Below, in pieces: positions 17,844-26,463 of a DNA stretch of 64,000 nt; the first letter of the stretch is position 1; each line of letters starts with the position of its first letter. Source of the stretch: Anaerolineales bacterium (GTDB lineage: Bacteria; Chloroflexota; Anaerolineae; Anaerolineales; Villigracilaceae). A program made the position numbers and the translations under genes. The notes beneath the pieces are model-generated. The model ran no database searches, was not told the DNA's origin, and saw only the letters and a program-made list of their open reading frames with translations. The stretch spans positions 1 through 64,000 of the forward strand of contig JAHDWB010000008.1 in the NCBI GenBank assembly GCA_023382595.1, in the 5' to 3' direction.

Positions 17844-20369
17844 TTATTGCACAATCCCCAATAGCCTTGGGAACCAGTACCATAAAATATCCGCGGCGGG
17901 TTTGCTGTGGGTGGAGGCGGACTTATCCTGGAGCGCCACCGGCATGAAGTAGCCGCGGCTGACGAAACCGGAAACCCATGAGCGCGCGTTGACCGCGGTC
18001 AGCATGGCTTCATATAAATCTGCCTGGGATTGCAGGTTCAAGTTGACGGATGCGATGTCTGCATTGGGTCTGGACAGGTATGAGAGATCAAAGCAGCCGC
18101 CCGCGCCGTTGGGAACGCATCCATTTGCCGCGCCTGTTGCGGATGGATAGGAAACAGCAATGATGACAGGTTTGCCGACCAATGCTGCCAATGGCGCGAC
18201 TTCATTGTCCAGCAATTGCCCGGCTTCATTGGCGTAATCCGCTTTGGTGGCGGTCTGGCTGGTTGCCAGCGGCGCTGACCAGAGCAGGTAGATGCCATCC
18301 ACGTCCAGCAGGAAATTGACCGGCGCTTCGATGCTGGCTCTTGTAAACGGCATTGCCCAGAAGACCTGTCCTTTGAAGCGCGCGCGGACATCTTGAATGA
18401 TGGCTTTCCACTGCGCTTCGGCGTCGGCGGGCGGATTTGATGGAGTGCCGTCCGGCAGTGTGCCGCCGGGCAGGGCGGGCATCACCCAGTCACCGCCGAG
18501 GATGAGGAACTGCGCGCCGGTCTGTGCGGCAAGGTCGGCGTAGTTGACGGCAAAGGCGCGGTAACGGGTGAACCAGGTCTGCCACCATTGCGCGTCACGC
18601 GGAGCGTTCAGCCAAAAGGCGGACGATGGCTGGGTTGACGGATCAGATGTCAGCGCGAAATGAGGCGAGGGGAAAATGGCGACGTTCAATCCCAACGCTC
18701 TGGCTTGTGAGACCATGATGGCAGAGTCGATCCACAGCGGATCTTGTCCGGGGAGAGTGGCGAAGCGCAGAGGGGAAACGCTGGAGTACGTCCATGTGGG
18801 GGTGAGGATGGCGAGGTTTGCGCCAAGCGCCTGCGTGTTCGCGAATGCCTGCGGCGCGTAGTAGGAGATGTTGGGGTGGTATCCGGGCTGATATTCGACG
18901 CCCGCCACGAAACTGCCGGCGCGGCGCGTGATGTTCGCGCCGACGAGCGTGGTCGGTTCGGGATTTTCGAACCACTTCCATGAGCCGATGGTGTCTTTGA
19001 TATCCTGCCCGAGGATGCTGGTGGATGCCTGTCTGCCGCCCGGCGAGACACCCGCGGTCTGGTTGTCATCCGCGCTCCCGCATTGACCGTTGCGGCAGTA
19101 GCGGTAGGAAAAGGAGCCGAGGAAGTTGAGCGGACCGTACAGTTTGTATGCCCAGCGGTTGTTGCCGAGGGACCACATTGGGATGGGTTCCATCCAGCCG
19201 AAGGTGTTGAGTTGGATGTACATGATGTCGCCCGGCGGCGTGACCGATGGAACGGTCACTTCAAAGAGGATGGGCGACGATTCCCGCGAGACGATCCAGG
19301 TGAGGACATGGTCTTCGAGCGTGACATCCTGCTCCGGCACGATGAACTCGCGCAGATTCCAGCCTCCATCGGCTTTGCGTTCGGCATTCCAGAAGCCGTC
19401 TCCCAGCGTGTATTTGTACTGAATATATGCGCCGACGGGCAACCCCATTGTGATCGCATAGCGTCCGTCCGCTTGCAGACTCATGAGCGGCATACGGTCT
19501 GTGTTGGTGTTCACGCCGCCGAGCAGGTCGGCAAAGGTGTTGCCAAATTGCAGGATGTTCCCCGCAATGCGGACGGGGACGCCGGGAACGGTATCCGCGG
19601 GAACCGAGGTGACGAACGTGACGTTCACCAAACGCGCCGATTTGACGCGCAGGTCCACGATGGTGCTCCTGCCGTCTGCGACGACCGCGCCCTGCTGGAA
19701 CGGCTGATACATGCCGTCAAGGCTGTACGCCACAAGTTGGTGCGTGCCGGTCGGCAACCCCGTGAGTTCGAAGCGCCCAAGCGAATCCGTGATGTGCTGC
19801 ACACCGCCCGCCGTGACGAGAATGTTCGGCAGGGGCGAGCCGGTATCGGCGTTGAACACCTGCCCCAGAATCGCTCCATTCGGGCGGGTGAAGTTCTTGT
19901 CACCCCAATCCGCAACGATGTCGTTGATCTCCGCCGGACCGACGACATGGTGCAGGCGGTAGCGGATGGGCTCGTCGAGAATGGTATCTTCCATCACCTG
20001 CGCCGCGCCGCGCCGGACATAACGATATTTGACGACCGAATTAAGGGAGAGCGGGAGCGTGGCGGTATAGGTCAGCGTATCGCGCGCATTCATCGGGAAT
20101 TGCATCGCGTTCAGCGACAGCCCGGTCACTTCATCCATTACCGCAAGGACGAGCGTTTCGTTCGGCTGAAGCGCCTCGGGCAGCGTCGCCACAAAGGTGG
20201 TCTGCGCCACCGGGTACGGCGTGGATGTGACACTTGCTCCCGGCGGCTGGGTGGGCTGACCGGAACTGAATGGATTTTCGAACAGCGGCAACGAGCACGA
20301 CTGCAGCCCAAGGGCAAGCAAAATCGCCACACTGACCATGCGGCGAAATGACAATACTGGATGATTCAT
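17844..20369 (-). CDS. Large modular lipoprotein with sugar-binding-like domains and a C-terminal TIM-barrel-like domain
   Basis: An 841-residue protein with a clear lipoprotein signal (LGLQSC). The first half holds beta-sandwich modules: an E-set/CBM20-like unit (about 50-140), a carboxypeptidase-regulatory-like unit (GAILGQVFNADTGSPLPNI, about 175-245), and two more such sandwiches. From about 480 the pattern of SYYAPQAF, ILTPTW, ALGLNVAIFPSPHF, FLILGGDWV, VFWAMPF and DGIYLLWS resembles a glycoside-hydrolase-type barrel. A role in binding or cutting cell-surface glycans is likely but not shown. AGGAGAG precedes the ATG at 20369. Confidence 0.8.
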   Translation of the reverse strand: MNHPVLSFRRMVSVAILLALGLQSCSLPLFENPFSSGQPTQPPGASVTSTPYPVAQTTFVATLPEALQPNETLVLAVMDEVTGLSLNAMQFPMNARDTLTYTATLPLSLNSVVKYRYVRRGAAQVMEDTILDEPIRYRLHHVVGPAEINDIVADWGDKNFTRPNGAILGQVFNADTGSPLPNILVTAGGVQHITDSLGRFELTGLPTGTHQLVAYSLDGMYQPFQQGAVVADGRSTIVDLRVKSARLVNVTFVTSVPADTVPGVPVRIAGNILQFGNTFADLLGGVNTNTDRMPLMSLQADGRYAITMGLPVGAYIQYKYTLGDGFWNAERKADGGWNLREFIVPEQDVTLEDHVLTWIVSRESSPILFEVTVPSVTPPGDIMYIQLNTFGWMEPIPMWSLGNNRWAYKLYGPLNFLGSFSYRYCRNGQCGSADDNQTAGVSPGGRQASTSILGQDIKDTIGSWKWFENPEPTTLVGANITRRAGSFVAGVEYQPGYHPNISYYAPQAFANTQALGANLAILTPTWTYSSVSPLRFATLPGQDPLWIDSAIMVSQARALGLNVAIFPSPHFALTSDPSTQPSSAFWLNAPRDAQWWQTWFTRYRAFAVNYADLAAQTGAQFLILGGDWVMPALPGGTLPDGTPSNPPADAEAQWKAIIQDVRARFKGQVFWAMPFTRASIEAPVNFLLDVDGIYLLWSAPLATSQTATKADYANEAGQLLDNEVAPLAALVGKPVIIAVSYPSATGAANGCVPNGAGGCFDLSYLSRPNADIASVNLNLQSQADLYEAMLTAVNARSWVSGFVSRGYFMPVALQDKSASTHSKPAADILWYWFPRLLGIVQ

Positions 20370-20408
20370 TCTCTCTCCTCGGATGCGCGGCACGCATCAC
20401 TCCACGCT

Positions 20409-21362
20409 CTAGCCTGCTCCTTCATCTGCGGCATGTTCCTGCGCCCCGGCTGTTCTGCGTACCCGCCCGGCGTAGGCGATGTAGCTCAAGCCGATGCTGA
20501 TGAAGTATAACAAAATCATGGGGATCATCACCAATCCCATATTGACCGGGTCGACGGTGGGGGTGACGGCGGCGGCGAGAATCGCGATGATGACGACCGC
20601 CAGCCTCCACTGCTGCCGCAGGATCTCCGGCTTGACCAATCCCATCGAGGACAGCACATAGATCACAAGCGGAAATTCAAAGAAGATGCCGATCCAGAAC
20701 ATCAAACCGGTGACGAAGCCGAAATATTCCCGCGCCGCCCAAAACTCGGAAATGGGCGTGAAGCCTCCCAAGAACGGGAGCGCGGCGGGAAGCAGGACAA
20801 AGAACGTGAATGCCATGCCCATCAGAAAAAGGAGCGTGGCAAGCGGAATACCTGCCAGTCCCATTTTCTTTTCGCGCGGTTTCAAGCCCGGCGCGGCGAA
20901 AAACCAGACCTCAAAAGCAATGTAGGGAAACGCCACCGCAATTCCGACCGACATCGAGACGCGCATGAACACGCCGAGTTCCTCGGTCACTTGAATGGCT
21001 TGCAGGTTTTCCAGCCCGCCGATGGGAATGGCGAGAAATGCCATGATGTCCTGCGCGACCCCGAATGCGGCGAGAACCGTCACTGCCAGTGCAATGACGG
21101 CACGCAGTAAATGAGAACGCAGAACCCCCACTTGCTCCCAGAAATGCTGTTGAACCTGCTTGTCCGATGCGATCCCGGCAACGGCATCCAGGATGGGTTG
21201 CTCGCTGGGTTCGGTGTTCAGGAATTTGTTGAATTCGCGAAGTTTGCGGACGGGGAATTCGAAGATAAGGTAAACAAGGATGAACGGAAAGGCGATTAAA
21301 CGAAAAAGAACGCGGAAGTAGACAAGGATGCCCTGTCCAATTCCATGAAGCAGGTTACGCAT
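20409..21362 (-). CDS. tatC: Twin-arginine translocase subunit TatC, with N-terminal extension
   Basis: A 317-residue TatC, longer than the usual 240-270. The core begins near residue 83 (VLRSHLLRAVIALAVTVLAA), with VTEELGVFMRVSMSVG for the conserved Glu-containing loop, and ends with TPTVDPVNMGLVMIPMILLYFISIGLS. Before it lie about 80 residues with a further hydrophobic stretch (IGQGILVYFRVLFRLIAFP). It acts with TatA to export folded proteins carrying twin-Arg signals. Its ATG at 21362 overlaps the end of tatA by eight bases; the longer open frame upstream is a shadow over tatA. Confidence 0.93.
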   Translation of the reverse strand: MRNLLHGIGQGILVYFRVLFRLIAFPFILVYLIFEFPVRKLREFNKFLNTEPSEQPILDAVAGIASDKQVQQHFWEQVGVLRSHLLRAVIALAVTVLAAFGVAQDIMAFLAIPIGGLENLQAIQVTEELGVFMRVSMSVGIAVAFPYIAFEVWFFAAPGLKPREKKMGLAGIPLATLLFLMGMAFTFFVLLPAALPFLGGFTPISEFWAAREYFGFVTGLMFWIGIFFEFPLVIYVLSSMGLVKPEILRQQWRLAVVIIAILAAAVTPTVDPVNMGLVMIPMILLYFISIGLSYIAYAGRVRRTAGAQEHAADEGAG

Positions 21363-21744
21363 TGTCGGGCTGGTCGCTTTCGGTCTCTTTTTGTTCCGGG
21401 GGGGCGGCAATGCTATTTTCGGGGAACGCATAGTTTGCCGCGGGAGGGGTGGAACCCGGCTTCGGGTTTGCAGGATGCCTGCGGGTACTGCCCATGTACG
21501 GGTCCGGAGGAGGCGCGTTCGGGTCGAAGCCATCGAGGTTCGCTTCACGCATCATCTTCACCGGCAGCTGGCGCAATTCATTGGTCGTCTCTTTGAGCGC
21601 CCTCCAGCCGGAGGAGGTGATGATGCCATTCATCCATTTCCCGAGCGTCTTCCCCGCCTTCTGCATGTCTTTTGGACCCAGCACGATCAAGATGATGATG
21701 ACGATAAAAACAAGTTCGGACAAGCCGATGCCGAGAATTTCCAT
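21355..21744 (-). CDS. Sec-independent translocase TatA/TatB family protein
   Basis: A 129-residue protein with the TatA/B pattern: one N-terminal membrane helix (ELVFIVIIILIVLGP, about 10-24), an amphipathic helix (KDMQKAGKTLGKWMNGI) and a Pro-rich, low-complexity tail from about residue 75. The Glu near residue 10 and the length lean towards TatB, but with a single gene it may do both jobs. It starts one base after the nusB stop codon and overlaps tatC. Confidence 0.9.
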   Translation of the reverse strand: MEILGIGLSELVFIVIIILIVLGPKDMQKAGKTLGKWMNGIITSSGWRALKETTNELRQLPVKMMREANLDGFDPNAPPPDPYMGSTRRHPANPKPGSTPPAANYAFPENSIAAPPEQKETESDQPDNA

Positions 21745-22203
21745 TTATGATTCCAGTTTTGCTTCCTGTGCGAGCCTGTTCTTGATGATCTGGTGGATCT
21801 CGTTCTCGTGTTCGGCGAGCGTACCGAGCACCCCGTTGACAAAGCGCGCCGCTGAATCAGAGCCGTAGAGTTTTGCCAGTTCCACCGCTTCGTTGATGGC
21901 AACCTTGACTGGCGTTTCGCGCGAGACGGCGAACTCCCAAAATGCGATGCGCAAAATGTTGCGGTCGATGGCGGCGATCTGGTCGAGGGGCCATTCGGGC
22001 GCGTATTTGGCGATCAACTGGTCGAGGTCCTGTGTGAGCGGCAGGACGCCGAAGATGATCTTGCGCGCGAATTCGGCGAGGTCGTTGGAAATCGGGTCTT
22101 CCTGCAGGCGCGTGGTCAGAACATCGCCGGGAGGGTGGCTGGATAGATCGATCTCGTACAGGACTTGCAGGGCGACAGCACGCGCCCTGGTGCGGGGTTT
22201 CAT
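21745..22203 (-). CDS. nusB: Transcription antitermination factor NusB
   Basis: A 152-residue NusB. It binds boxA RNA with NusE (S10) in antitermination complexes for rRNA transcription. The sequence shows RTRARAVALQVLYEID, DLDQLIAKYAPEWPLDQIAAIDRNILRIAFWE, and the C-terminal VAINEAVELAKLYGSDSAARFVNGVLG, which is the family's hallmark. I use the ATG at 22203, four bases after the asp23 stop, rather than the longer frame that overlaps asp23. It lies between asp23 and tatA in one operon. Confidence 0.96.
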   Translation of the reverse strand: MKPRTRARAVALQVLYEIDLSSHPPGDVLTTRLQEDPISNDLAEFARKIIFGVLPLTQDLDQLIAKYAPEWPLDQIAAIDRNILRIAFWEFAVSRETPVKVAINEAVELAKLYGSDSAARFVNGVLGTLAEHENEIHQIIKNRLAQEAKLES

Positions 22204-22207
22204 TCCG

Positions 22208-22552
22208 TTACGCCTCGCTATCCTCGTAGTGGATATCCTCGATGTGGATGTTGACCTCGCCGACGTCCATGCCGACCATTTCCTGCACAGCGCGGGCGAC
22301 ATTCTGCTGGACGTTGCGGCTGACTTCGCGGATGTTCACGTCCTCTTTGAGGATGAGGTAGAGGTCCACCTGCACGAGATTGTCCTTCGCTTCGATCCGG
22401 ACGCCTTCATTTGTTCCACGACGAAAGAGCCGGTTCACCCCGCCAGCGACCGGAGCCAGGCGGCTGACGCCGGACACTTCCAGCGCGGCGAGACGCGCAA
22501 TGGTGGTCAATACTTCGGGGGATACGGTGGTCTTGCCTTGAGTGTCTTCCAT
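22208..22552 (-). CDS. Asp23/Gls24 family envelope-stress protein
   Basis: A 114-residue Asp23/Gls24 protein: TTVSPEVLTTIARLAALEVSGVSRLA, then NLVQVDLYLILKEDVNIREVSRNVQQNVARAVQEMVGMDVGEVNIHIEDI. In Firmicutes such proteins sit at the membrane and relate to envelope stress. The pair asp23-nusB next to each other is common in many bacteria. It is 14 bases downstream of fabG, so probably co-transcribed. Confidence 0.9.
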   Translation of the reverse strand: MEDTQGKTTVSPEVLTTIARLAALEVSGVSRLAPVAGGVNRLFRRGTNEGVRIEAKDNLVQVDLYLILKEDVNIREVSRNVQQNVARAVQEMVGMDVGEVNIHIEDIHYEDSEA

Positions 22553-22566
22553 GATCGGTTTACTCC

Positions 22567-23325
22567 TTACATCATTGCCATGCCGCCGTCCACGCCGATG
22601 ACCTGACCGGTAATGTACGCGGCGCCATCGGAGGCGAGGAATGCGGCGGTGAAGGCGATCTCTTCGGGTTTGCCAAGCCGCGCAAGCGGGACCATCTTGA
22701 GCGCGGCTGCGAGTGTTTCGGGATTCATGGCTTTCAAAATTTCGGTATCCACAAAGCCGGGCGCAATGGCATTGACGGTGATATTCCGTCCGGCGATCTC
22801 ACGCGCGAGCGCTTTGGTGAAAGCGATCTGCCCGCCTTTGGAGGCGGAGTAGTTGGTCTGCCCGGGGTTGCCCATCTGCCCGGCAACCGAGGCGATGTTG
22901 ATGATGCGCCCGGTGCGTTTGCGCATCATGTGTTTGACGGCGGCTTTCGAGCAATTGAACGTGCTCTTCAAATTGGTGTTGATGACGGCATCCCAATCCG
23001 CTTCGGGCATCATCATGATGAGCTGGTCGCGGGTGATGCCGGCATTGTTGACGAGGATGCCCAGGTCGCCGAACGTATCCACTGTGAATTTGATCAGCGC
23101 TTCCGCCTGTTTGAAGTCGGATACGTCGGCTTGGTGCGCGGCGGCTTTCCCGCCCGCCTCCTGAATCTGTTTGACAACTTCCTCGGCGGCAGAGGACGAA
23201 CTGTTGTAATTGACGACGACCGCCGCGCCGCGCGAGGCGAGTTCGACGGCAATCGCGCGCCCAATGCCGCGCGAGCCGCCAGTGACGATGGCTACCTTGT
23301 TCTCTAAAGTCAATTTGAAGGACAT
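22567..23325 (-). CDS. fabG: 3-oxoacyl-ACP reductase FabG
   Basis: A 252-residue short-chain dehydrogenase with TGGSRGIGRAIA (NAD(P) binding, about 15-26), NNAGITRD, the active-site region NIASVAGQMGNPGQTNYSASKGG (Ser, Tyr, Lys) and the end GAAYITGQVIGVDGGMAMM typical of FabG. It reduces 3-oxoacyl-ACP in fatty acid elongation. AGGAGAG lies eight bases before ATG. There is no other fatty acid synthesis gene next to it, so a related SDR role is possible, though the sequence is a close fit to FabG. Confidence 0.93.
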   Translation of the reverse strand: MSFKLTLENKVAIVTGGSRGIGRAIAVELASRGAAVVVNYNSSSSAAEEVVKQIQEAGGKAAAHQADVSDFKQAEALIKFTVDTFGDLGILVNNAGITRDQLIMMMPEADWDAVINTNLKSTFNCSKAAVKHMMRKRTGRIINIASVAGQMGNPGQTNYSASKGGQIAFTKALAREIAGRNITVNAIAPGFVDTEILKAMNPETLAAALKMVPLARLGKPEEIAFTAAFLASDGAAYITGQVIGVDGGMAMM

Positions 23326-23398
23326 TAAGACTCTCCTGTAATGAAATTATACATCATGTGATGTGTAACCCTGTCCCTGCGCGATGGAAACGGAAATC

Positions 23399-24070
23399 TC
23401 ACTTGCCGTAGCGCCTCAAACCCAATGCCAAGCCTGCTCCTCCGCCCAAGGCAATGACCGCCGCCCACAGGACGGCATCCTGCCAGAAGCGGATGGGGAA
23501 GAGGCGGATGAGGGTGTCGGAATATGCAAAGAGCCACGTATCGCCCTCGAAAAAGAGGGTGTGGAACCAACTGAAGAACGCCCAGAAGATGTTCGGGTTG
23601 AGCAGGATGCCCGCGCCTGCGATCAAGCCGAGCGCGCCCGCCAATCCGATCATCCACCAGCCGCCGCGCCGCAAACCGTTCAGATATTCGGGAAGCAGAT
23701 CATAGCGCCAGGCGAGGAGGGCGAGCATGCCAAGGATGGCGAGAGCGGCATACCAAACGCGCAGGAAGCCCTGCACCACGGCTTTGACATCTTGCATGTG
23801 TTTGAGCTCGCGTTCGTTATAGATCGGCGTGCCGTCTTCGAATTGCAGGTCACCGAGGTAGGAGATGTCCGCGCTGTTGACGAGGTATGCGACGGAAGGT
23901 TTCGCCCATTGCAGACGGTCCTGCTTTGTGAAGCCGTATTCATCCGCGGGGAACCAGGGCAGGTTGTATTCGACGGTGTAGAAAAGCGGCGTGAGCAGGA
24001 TGCGGACGGCTAGTCCGATGAGGGCGAGGGGGGTGAGGAAGGAAGTGAGATGGGAGAGGGCGGGTTTCAT
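23399..24070 (-). CDS. DUF1461 (TIGR01906-like) integral membrane protein
   Basis: About 223 residues from the ATG at 24070, with four or five membrane segments. The family signature is visible as YNERELKHMQDVKAVVQGF in the first half and FHTLFFEGDTWLFAYSDTLIRLFPIRFWQDA near the end. The function is unknown. The frame opens further to 24160, where AGGA precedes an ATG, but those 30 extra residues are coded by a heptamer repeat and a dispersed repeat, so I regard them as doubtful. It lies downstream of the aminopropyltransferase-like gene. Confidence 0.82.
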   Translation of the reverse strand: MKPALSHLTSFLTPLALIGLAVRILLTPLFYTVEYNLPWFPADEYGFTKQDRLQWAKPSVAYLVNSADISYLGDLQFEDGTPIYNERELKHMQDVKAVVQGFLRVWYAALAILGMLALLAWRYDLLPEYLNGLRRGGWWMIGLAGALGLIAGAGILLNPNIFWAFFSWFHTLFFEGDTWLFAYSDTLIRLFPIRFWQDAVLWAAVIALGGGAGLALGLRRYGK

Positions 24071-24088
24071 GGGAGAGGGTAGCGGTTG

Positions 24089-24136
24089 ACGGTTGGTAGT
24101 TGGCGGTTGGTAGTTGGTAGTTGGTAGTTGGTGGTT
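24089..24136. repeat. Heptanucleotide tandem repeat (TAGTTGG)n
   Basis: About six imperfect copies of a seven-base unit (GGTTGGTAGTTGGCGGTTGG and onward), ending in TGGTGGTT. It lies between the DUF1461 start and the gene upstream. A second heptamer repeat of different sequence is on the other side of that gene. Confidence 0.75.
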
Positions 24137-24167
24137 AGAACGCCGTCCTCGCAATGACATTAAATTC

Positions 24168-25721
24168 CTATTTCAAGAACTCCAAGCCGCCTTCGATGAC
24201 GAAGCTGACGACCATGTTGTTGACGATCCATTCGATGGGGGCGAGGTCGTCGGTGAAGACGGTGGAGGGGGTATAGCCGGGCTGAAGGTTGGCGAAGGTG
24301 GATGCCATGGTGACCACCAGCACGGGGTCGAGGCTGGCGTCCTGCGCGATGCGGACCATGTTGGCGGAAAAATTATCCCTGCCGGTGGGCTGTTTGGTGG
24401 CGAAGATCATGGTGTTGAGCGTGCCGGGGATGTCCATGATGTGGATGGAGGGGAAGAGCTGTGCCATGGTGGTGGCGAGACCGTCGATGAGACGGCGGTT
24501 ACCCGGGGTGGAGCCAACGTTGAGGGTCAGCACCCCATCGTCGGCTAGATGTGAAGCGCAGATCTCGAAGAATTCGAGCGTGGTCATGTGGGCGGGAATG
24601 TAGGGCGGGCGGTAGGCGTCGATGGCGATGATGTCATATTTGACCTGACTGCGGTCCAAACCGAGTCTGCCGTCGCCGACGATGACATTTAAGTTCGGCA
24701 TGTTCATGTCGAAATATTCGCGCCCGACCTCGACGATCTGCCCGTCGATCTCGAAGCCGTCAATCTGAATGTCAGCGCCGTAGACCGCGGTCGCCTGGCG
24801 CGCGGCTGTGCCTGCGGCGAGTCCGATGATCGCCATGCTTTTGATGTCGTCGGGCGAGCGGTCTGCGTAGAAGTATGGTCCGACGAGGAATTGCTCCCAG
24901 GGTCCGTTGTAGAAGAGGACATCGGGATGATAAATGGAGTGGACGCCCTGCCCGTCGTTGAGACGCAGCAGCATGTAGCCGTCCTGCTCCTGCACTTGAA
25001 TGTAGTTGTAGGCGGATTCGGCTTCGTAGACCTGCCCGGTGTTCTGCTTGAGGGCGGAATTGGAAAATGCAAAGGCGATGACCGCCAATGCGACGGGCAT
25101 CCAGATCAGTTTGAGCATTTCGCGGCGGCTGGCGAAGCGGTTGAGACCGACCAGCGCGACGGCAAGCAGGATCATGGCGAAGAGGATGAAGGTGAGGCGC
25201 GTGCCGATGGTGGGGATGGTGATGAGGGTGGGGAGGAATGTGCCGATGAAGGAGCCGAGCGTGGAGACGGCGTAGATCTGCCCGGCGATCTGACCGGATT
25301 TTTCCGTATCGTCCATGGAGAGGCGGATGGCGAAGGGGGAGATGGTGCCGAGCAAGGTGATGGGGACGATGAAAAGAACCAGGACCGCGACAAAAGAACC
25401 CGCCATGACGCCGACGCTGAGCGCTTCGAACGCGCCCGCCGCGTACCTGAGGACGGGAACAGCGACGTAGGGTACCAAGCCGACCGTGAATGCCGCCCAG
25501 GCGAGGATGCGATACATGGCAAGCGGAGTGGGGTTCCTGTCTGCCCATTTGCCGCCGAGGTGGTAGCCGAAGGCGAGGTAGATGAGGATGAGCCCGATGA
25601 TGCTCGCCCAGACGAGGTTGCTGGTGCCGAAGACGTTGCCGATGAGCCGACCGGCGGTGAGTTCGGCGCCGAGGGTTGCCATGCCGGAGATGAAAACAGT
25701 GAAGAGGAGGTAGCGTTTCAT
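24168..25721 (-). CDS. Fused membrane/spermidine-synthase-like protein
   Basis: A 517-residue protein. The first half has seven or so membrane helices of an MFS-like type (GMATLGAELTAGRLIGNVFG at the start); the second half, from about 250, is a spermidine-synthase-like Rossmann domain with GLAAGTAARQA, DGFEIDGQIVEVGREYF, VIVGDGRLGL and YDIIAIDAYRPPYIPAHM. Such fusions are widespread and may make or move polyamine-like compounds, but the true reaction is not established. A TATAAT box lies nine bases before the ATG and no Shine-Dalgarno is seen, which suggests a leaderless message. Confidence 0.9.
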   Translation of the reverse strand: MKRYLLFTVFISGMATLGAELTAGRLIGNVFGTSNLVWASIIGLILIYLAFGYHLGGKWADRNPTPLAMYRILAWAAFTVGLVPYVAVPVLRYAAGAFEALSVGVMAGSFVAVLVLFIVPITLLGTISPFAIRLSMDDTEKSGQIAGQIYAVSTLGSFIGTFLPTLITIPTIGTRLTFILFAMILLAVALVGLNRFASRREMLKLIWMPVALAVIAFAFSNSALKQNTGQVYEAESAYNYIQVQEQDGYMLLRLNDGQGVHSIYHPDVLFYNGPWEQFLVGPYFYADRSPDDIKSMAIIGLAAGTAARQATAVYGADIQIDGFEIDGQIVEVGREYFDMNMPNLNVIVGDGRLGLDRSQVKYDIIAIDAYRPPYIPAHMTTLEFFEICASHLADDGVLTLNVGSTPGNRRLIDGLATTMAQLFPSIHIMDIPGTLNTMIFATKQPTGRDNFSANMVRIAQDASLDPVLVVTMASTFANLQPGYTPSTVFTDDLAPIEWIVNNMVVSFVIEGGLEFLK

Positions 25722-25729
25722 GGTGGGGG

Positions 25730-25757
25730 ATTATAAGTGTCAGGTGTCAGGTGTCAA
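25730..25757 (-). promoter_or_regulatory. -10 box of the aminopropyltransferase-like gene, beside a heptamer repeat
   Basis: On the minus strand TATAAT (25735-25730) is eight bases from the ATG. Just upstream, 25737-25757 holds three copies of the heptamer GTGTCAG (plus-strand reading), right where a -35 box would be expected to begin. Confidence 0.55.
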
Positions 25758-25767
25758 GTTGGAAGGT

Positions 25768-25917
25768 TCATTTCGAGGATGAATCGCCTTTTGCGCGCGA
25801 GCGGAGAACGGCGCGGATCTTCCTCAGGTCTGTACTTGCACCTGCCCATTCATCCCACAAGGGGACAATGTCACCAGCGGACATCACCCAATCGCGCAAC
25901 TCCGTCAGCAGTTGACT
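25768..25917 (-). pseudogene. Relic of an hsdS 3' end
   Basis: Directly after the TAG of the small membrane gene, and in the same frame, the minus strand reads SQLLTELRDWVMSAGDIV and continues with a hydrophilic tail ending SSSK and a stop at 25768. The intact hsdS upstream ends SQTLTELRDWLLPMLMNGQ, so LTELRDW is shared in place. There is no start codon or domain before it. The relic shows that an older hsdS ended here and that the present hsdS 3' end plus the membrane gene came between. Confidence 0.7.
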
Positions 25918-26460
25918 CTAATCTTCCAATGGGTGCCAAAATAACTGAATAATACCAACCACCAAACCAATTCCTGCGCCGATTATGCTAAGAATGGCAA
26001 CTCCTACAAATTGATTGATTTCCATCCATGTTTGAATAAATGATGTATATCGTAAAAGCAATGAAAATATGGCGCTGATGAGAAAGCCTTTGATTATGGA
26101 ACGGCGAAGTCCAAAATTTGTGATTCTCAAAACATTGAACAATACAATTGTTCCAATCGCGGAAAATGGAACTGTTACCCAGTTGAAAGGAAAAGCGAGT
26201 TTCCAACATGCGCCAATGGCAAGCCCGCTGATAAAGGAAACAAGGACGGTTTCCATAACTTGGCGTGAATCTTCCCTTTCAGACTCACGACGTAACTCCC
26301 AAAATTGTTCTCTTCGTGATGATTCAGAAATGGCTTCCCCAAGACTTTGACCGAACTCTTCACTGTCAATATCATTATTGACGATAGTATTGCCATCGCC
26401 TTGAATCAAATTCCCTTCAAAATCTCTGCCAACATTGACTTGACTTCTACTTTTCGCCAT
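25918..26460 (-). CDS. Small membrane protein in the hsd operon, possible accessory effector
   Basis: A 180-residue protein of unknown family. Residues 8-30 carry NVGRDFEGNLIQGDGNTIV, a Gly-Asn-rich pattern (G-N-x-I-x-G-D-G-N) that recurs at the N-terminus of unrelated multi-domain proteins. It is followed by a charged helix (about 40-68) and four hydrophobic segments (about 70-90, 95-110, 121-137 and 148-173). The ATG is three bases after the hsdS stop, so it must be co-expressed with hsdMS. It is not a standard part of type I systems. A membrane-acting role in defence is a guess from position only. Confidence 0.7.
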   Translation of the reverse strand: MAKSRSQVNVGRDFEGNLIQGDGNTIVNNDIDSEEFGQSLGEAISESSRREQFWELRRESEREDSRQVMETVLVSFISGLAIGACWKLAFPFNWVTVPFSAIGTIVLFNVLRITNFGLRRSIIKGFLISAIFSLLLRYTSFIQTWMEINQFVGVAILSIIGAGIGLVVGIIQLFWHPLED

Positions 26461-26463
26461 ATC

